Source of the DNA: JBBRLG01 sp038231495
GTDB lineage: Bacteria; Planctomycetota; Planctomycetia; Gemmatales; Gemmataceae
Direction: 5' to 3'
Assembly: GCA_038231495.1 (NCBI GenBank)
Contig: JBBRLG010000159.1
Location: 1-13,187 of the forward strand
Length of the DNA: 13,187 nt
Each line of letters opens with the position of its first letter. Position 1 is the stretch's first letter. The notes beneath the pieces are model-generated. The model saw only the letters and a list, made by a program, of their open reading frames with translations, was not told where the DNA came from and searched no databases. The position numbers and the translations under genes are program-made. Of the stretch, positions 7,302 to 13,187 are shown piece after piece.

Positions 7302-7316
7302 CGCCGCCACCGCCCG

Positions 7317-8288
7317 TTACGGACGGACAGGAGCGCCCGCCGGATTGGCACCGCCGGGACGACCGCCGACGGGTTGACGCATGTCTTTCAGCTGCTTCTT
7401 CTGCTCGTCGGTGAGCAGACTATCGAGCTTGGCGTCGAGTTCCTTCTGCAACTCTTCCACCTTCTTCTTCTGGTCGGCGGTCAGCTTGAGCTGATCCTGG
7501 GCATTCGCGGACAGAACCTGGCCGGGTTGGCCGAAGCCCCCGAAGCCGCCGATGCCGCCCAGACCCCTGGCGAGCAGCGTCAAATCGAACGTCTCGCCCG
7601 TCAGGTCCTTGTAACCGGCTTTCTGCTTTTCATTCAACAGCTTCTGGATGTCTGCGAGGGCCGCCTTCTGCAACTCGGTCCGCTTCTTCTGCGTCTCCGG
7701 GTCGAGGCCGCCAAAGCCGCCGGCACCGCCCCGACCGGCACCGCCCCGACCGCCGCCGGCAGGAGCACCCGCGCCCGCGCCGCCGGACAGTTCGCGCAGA
7801 TCCTTTTGCAGATCCTTGTTGATGGCCGTGATCTCTTCCTTCTGGCTGTCCGTCAGCTTGAGGGTGTTCTGCGTGTCCTCTTTGCTGAACAGGCCGATGC
7901 CCGCCTGCTGGTTCTCGATCTGGTGCAGGCGCTTGACTTGCTCGGGCTTCAGCACGGTTGCAAGAGCCTTGGCGTTGGCTTCCGCCACCTTCTTGGTGAT
8001 CTTGTCGCGCTCGTCCTGGGCGAGGTTGCGGTCGCGAAGCTTGGCCACGTCGTCCTTCAAGTCCTCGCGGACCTTGGTAAGGCTCTCCGTCAGTTTGTCG
8101 GTCTGCTCCTTGTTGACTTTCAGCTCGTCCTGGAGCGCCTTGTTCTGGCCGAGCATGGCCGTCAGGCCACCGCCGCCACCGCCCCCGAAACCGCCGCCAC
8201 CGCCGCCGCCGGGTTGCCTCTGGGCCGTCGCCGAGCCGACGAGTACCAGTCCAAGCCCGAGAGCGAGGCCAAGTTTTACGAGACGCAT
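7317..8288 (-). CDS. Secreted Gly-rich protein with three LTxxQ-like helical modules
   Basis: A 323-residue exported protein. Signal peptide MRLVKLGLALGLGLVLVGSA with a TA|Q cleavage site after residue 22, then a poly-Gly stretch (27-41). The rest alternates charged helices with Gly-rich linkers (about 169-194 and 242-258). Three modules begin with related helices: LQDELKVNKEQTDKL (52-66), TQNTLKLTDSQKEEI (139-153) and AQDQLKLTADQKKKV (263-277). Each is followed by a Q-K helix such as VLKPEQVKRLHQI (112-124) or LLTDEQKKQLKDM (291-303). These recall the LTxxQ motif of Spy/CpxP periplasmic proteins, but that link is an inference; no enzyme motif is seen. I chose ATG 8288 over GTG 8291 because GGAGA (8295-8299) is then 6 nt away rather than 3. 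The gene seems to be transcribed alone. Confidence 0.62.
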   Translation of the reverse strand: MRLVKLGLALGLGLVLVGSATAQRQPGGGGGGGFGGGGGGGLTAMLGQNKALQDELKVNKEQTDKLTESLTKVREDLKDDVAKLRDRNLAQDERDKITKKVAEANAKALATVLKPEQVKRLHQIENQQAGIGLFSKEDTQNTLKLTDSQKEEITAINKDLQKDLRELSGGAGAGAPAGGGRGGAGRGGAGGFGGLDPETQKKRTELQKAALADIQKLLNEKQKAGYKDLTGETFDLTLLARGLGGIGGFGGFGQPGQVLSANAQDQLKLTADQKKKVEELQKELDAKLDSLLTDEQKKQLKDMRQPVGGRPGGANPAGAPVRP

Positions 8289-8403
8289 CACCCATCTCCT
8301 TTAATGAAACGAATGCGCTTAAGCGGTACCCTTATCTCACACGATACACGCAGTCGCCGGCAATTGCGACTAATAAATGGGATAATTTGCGAGGCAACGA
8401 AGG
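8289..8403. other. Intergenic leader of the Gly-rich protein gene
   Basis: 115 bp, more AT-rich than the surroundings. It holds the AAAGGAGA ribosome-binding site (8295-8302), a 10-bp palindrome CGCTTAAGCG, and an inverted repeat AGTCGC-N8-GCGACT. A promoter for the - strand gene is expected here, since the gene upstream ends at 8404, but no -35/-10 pair is convincing. No terminator with a T-tract is seen for the operon that ends at 8404. Confidence 0.4.
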
Positions 8404-8703
8404 TCAAACGCGCGTACGCCCCGGCACCGGAGGCAGCACGGGCCGCTGGGCCGGCGTCGCCTTCACGGGCGGCACGGGGGCGGGGTAGAGCCGGTCCTGC
8501 GCCTGCTGACACACCCGCGCCGCCACCGCGGTTTTCAGCACGTTGATACCGCCGCGGAACACGAAAATGCCGATGACCGTCATGGTCATCGCCTCTACAT
8601 AGCGGTGCGGCATGCCGGTACACAAGCCGTACACCAGGACGAAAATAAACAGGCCGAGCAGCACCAGCCCCCAGCCCGCGGTCTCGCGAAACCAGTAACG
8701 CAT
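8404..8703 (-). CDS. Small two-pass membrane protein, last gene of the MoxR/DUF58 operon
   Basis: A 99-residue protein with membrane helices at about 10-28 (GWGLVLLGLFIFVLVYGLC) and 36-52, then a Pro-rich tail (73-99, PAPVPPVKATPAQRPVLPPV). No family is recognised. The ATG (8703) directly follows the TAA of the preceding gene (8706-8704) with no gap, and its ribosome-binding site AAGGAG lies inside the end of that gene, so the two are translationally coupled. A role beside the other membrane proteins of the operon is inferred from position only. Confidence 0.75.
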   Translation of the reverse strand: MRYWFRETAGWGLVLLGLFIFVLVYGLCTGMPHRYVEAMTMTVIGIFVFRGGINVLKTAVAARVCQQAQDRLYPAPVPPVKATPAQRPVLPPVPGRTRV

Positions 8704-9540
8704 TTATCGCTCCTTGCGCTGCTGCCAGCGCAGCCGCGCCCACACCAGCCACCGGTTCAACGCCCCCTGTTCGTGGCGCGTCTGCTGCCAGAGTTGGTCC
8801 TGCAAATACAGCAGGTTTTCCGCCGCCGGCGCCTGGCCCCGCGCCTGGTAACGGAAAAACGCCAGGCCCAGGGCCACCACGAAAACGAAGAGCCAAAAGA
8901 AAAGGGCGTTGTGCCACACCGTTGGCGACAAGTCCAACTCCGCGGGCAGAAACCCCGACAGATACCACAGCAGCAACCCCGCGACGACCGCGGCGGCCAA
9001 GGCCCCGAACAACACCGGCACTTCCATTGCGCTGACCGGGTCGGCGGGGCGCTGCACCAGCGGCTCCGGCAGCTTCGCGGGCGGCCGTTTGCGGTCCCGC
9101 GGGGAGAGCCACCGCAACCGGCGCAGGTCAGACGGAAACGCGCTGTGCGCCAGCGCCAACGACCGATAACACGCCGCCGTGTAGGTCAAAAGGGCGGCAC
9201 ACAGGAACACGTCTTCGACGCTTATCGGCTGGCCGTGCCATGCCCTGGCACCGAGGCCCGGCGACGACCAGCCGGCCAGCGCGGTCAGGTACGGTTCCGG
9301 TTCGTAGCCGGCGTGGACTTGCGTCGGGGCCATCCACAGGAACGTGAACAGCACCAGCGGCGGCCCCGACCGCCAGCGCAGCAGGAACGCCACGCCGCCG
9401 ACGAGCATGGGCAAAACGCTCCACACGCCCATGCCTTCAAACATCAGCAGGATGACGACGACCAGCAGCGCCACCAGGCAGGCGATGGCGTACATGCGTT
9501 CCAGCGCGCCCTGTTCGGGTTCCTTCGCTGCGTCGGTCAT
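8704..9540 (-). CDS. Multi-pass membrane protein of unknown function
   Basis: 278 residues. Hydrophobic segments at about 16-34, 37-54, 62-76, 108-125, 173-196 and 209-229 suggest five or six membrane helices; basic loops (139-165) and a basic, Gln/Arg-rich C-terminus (243-278) are probably cytoplasmic. No known domain is recognised. The start is ATG 9540, which overlaps the DUF58 stop as ATGA and has GGAGGA just upstream; the frame extends further upstream but there it only overlaps the DUF58 gene. In many bacteria a MoxR/DUF58 pair is followed by a transglutaminase or vWA gene; here this protein takes that place. Confidence 0.78.
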   Translation of the reverse strand: MTDAAKEPEQGALERMYAIACLVALLVVVILLMFEGMGVWSVLPMLVGGVAFLLRWRSGPPLVLFTFLWMAPTQVHAGYEPEPYLTALAGWSSPGLGARAWHGQPISVEDVFLCAALLTYTAACYRSLALAHSAFPSDLRRLRWLSPRDRKRPPAKLPEPLVQRPADPVSAMEVPVLFGALAAAVVAGLLLWYLSGFLPAELDLSPTVWHNALFFWLFVFVVALGLAFFRYQARGQAPAAENLLYLQDQLWQQTRHEQGALNRWLVWARLRWQQRKER

Positions 9541-11519
9541 TTGCGCGTCCTCCGCAGCGAACGCAGCCGGTCGAGCCGGTTCAGGATCAACGACACCGGC
9601 TCGTCGCTGGCCGCACAAATGAGCGCCACGCCCAGCCGTGCGAACGTGTGGCGGATGCGATAAAAGGCGTCGTGGAAGCGCCGCCGTTGCGACCGGTGCA
9701 GCACGACGCGCAGGTTTTCGGGCGCGCCCGCCGCCGCCGGACGAACGGCTTCCGCCGGTTCGTTGCCCGGCAGGCGCAGGCCAGGCGGCCACGGGCAGAC
9801 GACAATGACCTGGTGGTGCCGGCCCAGGGCGACGCGGACCGAGCGCAGCAACGGTTCGAGGTGGTCGTCGAGTTCGAGCAGGTCCACGAGCAAGACGAAC
9901 AACTCGTTGTCGCGCCCCTTGCCGACGGCGCGGAGCAGAGCGCCGGCCAGGACCGAAACTTTTTCCGGCGCGGCGAACAGGTAGTTGCCGGCGGCGTCGT
10001 ACAACGGCAGGCGATACGGGACGTGATGCTCGGCAAGGAACCGTTGCGTCAAGAGGGCGAACTGGTCGTCGTCTTCCAGCAACGCGGCGAGGCCGCCGGG
10101 TGCCAGGCCGTAGCGGACGCTGAATAACGCCGCCAGCCGTTTGCGCCAGTAGGCCGAGCGCAGCGTCCGCCCGGAAAAGATCAGGGTGCCGAGGATGAAC
10201 AATCCGCCGAGTAACAGCGCGGCGGGCGGGACCAGGGCGGAAAGCAAAAACAGGCCGAGGTGGGTCAGGGGGTTGAGTTCCACCATCCCCCCGAGGACGG
10301 CGGCGGTCAGGAGGACGTTGCCCAGGAACACCAGGGCCGGGATGACTTTCAGCGTCAGGTTGAAGAGCGGCCGTTTCCAGCGGTGAAAGCGCCCCCAGAA
10401 CGAGACGCGCCGGCGGCCGTAGCCGGGGAAGGCGTCGATAATCTGCATCCAGAGCGGCATCGAGTTCAGGCCGCGGTCCATCAGGTACGGGTAGACTTCG
10501 GACGCATACGAATAGGCCAACGGCAACAAGCTGTCGGGGTCGATGCGGTCCAGGATAGGCGTCTGGGCGGCGGCGTCGGCGAGGACTTGCAGGATGTTCG
10601 TCAGGTGTTTGCCGCTGCGTTCGGGGCGGACGGTTTGCGCCGTGCGGTCGTCGAAGGCGATCAAGCCGGTCAGGTCGCGGATCGAGGAGTTGGCCTGGAC
10701 GACGCTGGCCGCGATGGCGATGAGGCGGTGGATCGGCTTACCCTCGACGGCCGGCACGCGCACCGAATTGGACACGTCCACGAACAGCGTGCAGCGGACC
10801 GGCACCTCGCTCTCGAACTCCTTGGTGATGAGCTTGTCGCGCCGGGCCGACACCTTCCACGCGATGGTCTTGGGCGGGTCGCCGGTCATGTAGTCGCGCA
10901 GGTCGAGCAGTTCGCTGCCGGAGCCGGGCCGTTTGAGCCGGTGGATGCCGGGCGGCATGAGCTGGTTGTGACGTTTGATGGCCGCGGTCTGCACGTCGCT
11001 CCCGACCAGCATCGGCAGCACGCGATAAACGACCGGCGCGGCGACGAACGTGGTGGCGTGAAAAAAGCCCTGGAAATCCACGAGTTGCACGCGGACGCCC
11101 TCGAAGCGGGCGACGCCGACCGTCGGGGCGTGGACGCGGTAGACAACTTCCAACGCACGGCCGGGGCCGACCGTGCCGGTGATTTCCGTAATGCCCTCGC
11201 CGAGTTCGAGGCCGAAGGGCACGAAGTCGGTCGTGCGCACGAGCGGGTAGCGCCGGGTAGCCACGAGGCGCATCCGGACGGTGAAACTACGGCCCCACCA
11301 GAGGGTGGCAACCGGGCCGCGGTCGTCCTCGACGACGCGCTCGACGCGCAGGCTCCGTCGCGCGGCGTTCAGGCGCAGGTTGAAGAGGGTCCATTCGCCG
11401 CCGAACCAGAAAAGGATTGCCAGGCCGACCAGGACGATCAGGCCGTGCGCCGCCAGCAACCCGCAGAAGAGCAGGAACAGGATCACGAACAGCAGCCACC
11501 AGCCTCGCGTCGTGAGCAT
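9537..11519 (-). CDS. DUF58 protein with von Willebrand A-like domain split by a membrane insertion
   Basis: 660 residues; DUF58 proteins usually have about 300-440. Two N-terminal membrane helices (8-22 and 24-40) are followed by a beta-rich region (50-180) and the DUF58 signature SGSELLDLRDYMTGDPPKTI (200-219) with AWKVSARRDKLITKEFE (220-236). The A-domain opens with strand CTLFVDVSNS, whose D248-x-S250-x-S252 is a MIDAS metal-site motif. The next strands would normally come within about 40 residues, but FVLLVDLLELDDHLEPLL (541-558) and QVIVVCPWPP (570-579) lie about 220 residues after the preceding helix. The insert includes two helices (about 391-412 and 419-447), so the chain returns to the same membrane side. 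It probably serves as substrate or partner of the MoxR ATPase encoded 36 nt upstream. A GGGAGG lies 20 nt before the ATG, too far for a good site, and no alternative in-frame start codon lies between. Confidence 0.88.
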   Translation of the reverse strand: MLTTRGWWLLFVILFLLFCGLLAAHGLIVLVGLAILFWFGGEWTLFNLRLNAARRSLRVERVVEDDRGPVATLWWGRSFTVRMRLVATRRYPLVRTTDFVPFGLELGEGITEITGTVGPGRALEVVYRVHAPTVGVARFEGVRVQLVDFQGFFHATTFVAAPVVYRVLPMLVGSDVQTAAIKRHNQLMPPGIHRLKRPGSGSELLDLRDYMTGDPPKTIAWKVSARRDKLITKEFESEVPVRCTLFVDVSNSVRVPAVEGKPIHRLIAIAASVVQANSSIRDLTGLIAFDDRTAQTVRPERSGKHLTNILQVLADAAAQTPILDRIDPDSLLPLAYSYASEVYPYLMDRGLNSMPLWMQIIDAFPGYGRRRVSFWGRFHRWKRPLFNLTLKVIPALVFLGNVLLTAAVLGGMVELNPLTHLGLFLLSALVPPAALLLGGLFILGTLIFSGRTLRSAYWRKRLAALFSVRYGLAPGGLAALLEDDDQFALLTQRFLAEHHVPYRLPLYDAAGNYLFAAPEKVSVLAGALLRAVGKGRDNELFVLLVDLLELDDHLEPLLRSVRVALGRHHQVIVVCPWPPGLRLPGNEPAEAVRPAAAGAPENLRVVLHRSQRRRFHDAFYRIRHTFARLGVALICAASDEPVSLILNRLDRLRSLRRTRK

Positions 11520-11555
11520 CGATTGGATTACTCGCCGGACCTCCCATCCCCACCG

Positions 11556-12590
11556 TCACCGCCTGGCTTTTTTCCCCGGCGCGCCGCCCTGGGCCAACAC
11601 CGGCACCGTGTCGAGCAGTTGCCGCACGATGTCGGTCGTGCGCTTGCCTTCCACCTCGGCCTCGGGACGGATGATGAGCCGGTGGCCCAACACGCCGGCT
11701 GCGATGCCGTGGATGTCTTCGTGCGTGAAATAGTGCCGGCCGTCCAGCAAGGCCCGCGCCCGCGCGCAGCGCAGTAAGCACAGCGACGCCCGCGGGCTGG
11801 CGCCCAGCGCCACGTCGGGGTGTTCGCGGCTCGCGGTCGATAGATCGACGATGTATTCCAGCAACCCCGGCTCGCCGTGGACGCTGGGCAGCAGGCGCTG
11901 GATTTCGAGGATTTGATCGGCGGTGAAGATCTGGTCCGGCGTCGGCACCGGGTGGCTGTGCAGCTTGAGCATCTCCACCTCGGCGGCGTGGCCGGGGTAG
12001 CCCATCTCGACGCGCAGCAGAAAGCGGTCGAGTTGCGCTTCCGGCAGGCGATAGACGCCTTCCTGCTCGACCGGGTTCTGCGTCGCCAGCACCATGAACG
12101 GCAGCGGCAACGGCAGCGTCGTGCCCTCGATCGTGACCTGGTTCTCCTGCATCGCTTCGAGCAGCGCCGATTGCGTCTTGGCCGGGGCGCGGTTCACCTC
12201 GTCGGCCAGCAGCACCTGGCAGAAGAGCGGACCCTTGCGGAGGACGAACTCGTTCTGCTTGCGGTCGAAAATGTAGGTGCCCGTCACGTCGGAGGGCAGC
12301 AGGTCCGGCGTAAATTGGAGCCGCTGGTATTGGGTGCCCAGGACGCGGGCGAAGGCCTTGGACAGCGTCGTCTTGGCGACGCCGGGGACGCCTTCCAGGA
12401 GGACGTGGCCGCCGGCAAGCAGGGCGATCAGGAACTGGTGCGTCACGCCCTCCATGCCGACGACGACGCGGCCCACCTCGCCGATCACGCGGTCGCGGAT
12501 GCCGCGCATCTGCAGAGCCAACTCGCGCAACGCCACGCTGTCGTGGCCGCTGACGAAATGGTTGATGCTGTTTGCCTCGGTCTGCTGCAT
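11556..12590 (-). CDS. MoxR-family AAA+ ATPase
   Basis: A 344-residue cytoplasmic chaperone-like ATPase. Walker A GVPGVAKT (67-74), Walker B LLADEVNRAP (127-136) followed by KTQSALLEAMQE, sensor-1 ATQNPVEQEG (169-178) and sensor-2 GASPRASL (263-270) are all present and in family order; the length is normal. MoxR ATPases remodel or insert cofactors into vWA-domain partners, and the DUF58 gene next to it encodes such a partner. The start is ATG 12590 with AAGGGA (12595-12600) 4 nt upstream. There is a 41-nt gap from the preceding membrane gene. The family call is secure and the cellular process is not. Confidence 0.93.
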   Translation of the reverse strand: MQQTEANSINHFVSGHDSVALRELALQMRGIRDRVIGEVGRVVVGMEGVTHQFLIALLAGGHVLLEGVPGVAKTTLSKAFARVLGTQYQRLQFTPDLLPSDVTGTYIFDRKQNEFVLRKGPLFCQVLLADEVNRAPAKTQSALLEAMQENQVTIEGTTLPLPLPFMVLATQNPVEQEGVYRLPEAQLDRFLLRVEMGYPGHAAEVEMLKLHSHPVPTPDQIFTADQILEIQRLLPSVHGEPGLLEYIVDLSTASREHPDVALGASPRASLCLLRCARARALLDGRHYFTHEDIHGIAAGVLGHRLIIRPEAEVEGKRTTDIVRQLLDTVPVLAQGGAPGKKARR

Positions 12591-12631
12591 GGTGTCCCTT
12601 CAGGCTGAGAATCCGGGGTCTGGTTCGGGGT

Positions 12632-13187
12632 TCACCCCACGCGCACCGAGCCGTCGGCCAGCGCCGTGCGCAACGCACCCAGTTGGCGGAGTAGTGCGGG
12701 CCACTGGGCCGGGCTGACAGTTCGTGGCTTCCGACCGTAGGCCAGCGCCCACAGGCGAACAACCACCAGCCGGACCATGCGGCGCTGCCACCAACCGCCC
12801 GCAACGGCGACGGGCGGCGGCGGGTCGCCAACTTTGCCGGCCACGCCCGCGGCCGCGAACGTCTGGCGGGCCAGCTGCCGGCCGACCTCCCACAGGTTGT
12901 TCACCTGGAACATGCCCTGGCTGCGCTGTTCCATGAGGGACTCGGTCGGCCCTTGTTGTTGTACGAGACGGGCCAGGCTCGGGGCTATCGGCTGTTGCTG
13001 CTGAAAGCCGTGGACGGCCAGTCGGAGGAAGCCGACGACCAGCGCCACCAACGTCAGCAGGACGAACAGCGCGCCAACCGCGCGCCAGGGCGAAATCCGG
13101 TCGTTTTCGGAAAGGAAGCGGTGCGTCCAGTGGTTGAACAGGTCGCGCTGTTCCGCGTCCTCAAGGTGTTCGTTGGCACGATCGGCC
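12632..13187 (-). CDS. C-terminal part of a single-pass membrane protein, DUF4350-like (start outside window)
   Basis: 184 residues are visible, from the frame open at the right edge to TGA at 12632. The segment HLEDAEQRDLFNHWTHRFL and NDRISPW precedes one membrane helix (about 34-58, VGALFVLLTLVALVVGFLRL). A Gln-rich stretch (GFQQQQP), a helix FQVNNLWEVGRQLARQTF and a basic, Trp-rich C-terminal region (GGWWQRRMVRLVVVRLWALA) follow. The pattern and the position before MoxR and DUF58 recall planctomycete DUF4350 proteins, but the diagnostic N-terminal domain is missing from the window, so this is a tentative name. It is probably the upstream, co-transcribed member of the MoxR operon. A TTG at 13051 is not the start. 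Confidence 0.6.
   Translation of the reverse strand, partial: ADRANEHLEDAEQRDLFNHWTHRFLSENDRISPWRAVGALFVLLTLVALVVGFLRLAVHGFQQQQPIAPSLARLVQQQGPTESLMEQRSQGMFQVNNLWEVGRQLARQTFAAAGVAGKVGDPPPPVAVAGGWWQRRMVRLVVVRLWALAYGRKPRTVSPAQWPALLRQLGALRTALADGSVRVG

Noticed and set aside
7165..7316. A small protein gene or RNA gene in the remaining intergenic DNA
   Set aside because: Short open frames here have no ribosome-binding site and coincide with the inverted repeats; no tRNA-like cloverleaf or other RNA family was recognisable.
7146..8546. A 466-codon open frame on the + strand opposite the Gly-rich protein gene
   Set aside because: It starts inside the repeat region, is low in complexity, and mirrors the Gly-rich gene, which has a signal peptide and a strong ribosome-binding site.
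9541..9792. N-terminal extension of the 278-aa membrane protein by 84 residues
   Set aside because: It would only overlap the end of the DUF58 gene in another frame. The ATGA overlap at 9540 with GGAGGA upstream is a typical coupled start.
10260..11777. A 505-codon open frame on the + strand opposite the DUF58 gene
   Set aside because: It is antisense to DUF58, crosses into the MoxR gene, and its translation is rich in Arg, Gln, His and Asp with no recognisable fold.

Overview
The window is GC-rich, gene-dense chromosomal DNA. It most resembles a planctomycete of the Gemmata group. The reasons are a secreted BamB/PQQ-type propeller with the WPQWRGPNRD start motif, a secreted acetylxylan-esterase-like hydrolase, a DUF3592 protein, a Gly-rich secreted LTxxQ-type protein, a MoxR/DUF58 membrane operon, and several families of short palindromic repeats at gene ends. 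This placement rests on recognition of gene families, not on a database search.

Layout. Positions 1-3470 are on the + strand: the C-terminal part of dihydrolipoamide dehydrogenase (lpd; its start lies left of the window), then a 710-aa secreted alpha/beta hydrolase. Everything to the right is on the - strand. recA (4634-3522) converges on the hydrolase gene across a 51-bp gap that is almost entirely one perfect 42-bp palindrome. Upstream of recA lie its probable promoter and a heptamer (GGATTTC) inverted repeat that touches the stop codon of the PQQ-propeller gene (6172-4877). Next come a DUF3592-type membrane protein (7014-6280), a 302-bp gap filled with two kinds of inverted repeat, and a secreted Gly-rich helical-repeat protein (8288-7317).

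The right third (13187-8404) is one tight - strand operon. Its order of transcription is a partial single-pass membrane protein (DUF4350-like), a MoxR AAA+ ATPase, a DUF58 protein with a von Willebrand A-like domain, a 278-aa multi-pass membrane protein and a 99-aa two-pass membrane protein. The last three junctions are a 36-nt gap, a 4-nt ATGA overlap and a zero-nt gap, so the proteins are probably made together. By analogy with other MoxR/DUF58 sets they would form a membrane complex remodelled by the ATPase, with envelope function the likeliest but unproven role. The DUF58 protein is unusual: a roughly 180-residue segment with two membrane helices splits its A-domain.

The most striking non-coding signal is at 7010-7164. 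An inverted pair of G/C-tract hairpins with short terminal inverted repeats is bracketed by the 10-bp direct repeat TTCATACTTC, one copy of which contains the start codon of the DUF3592 gene. It looks like a small non-autonomous insertion that separated this gene from its original leader. Other signals are two copies of a palindrome family around the hydrolase gene, a possible G-quadruplex at the predicted transcription start of the propeller gene, and an apparently dead second hydrolase domain.

No rRNA, tRNA, CRISPR array or transposase gene was seen.
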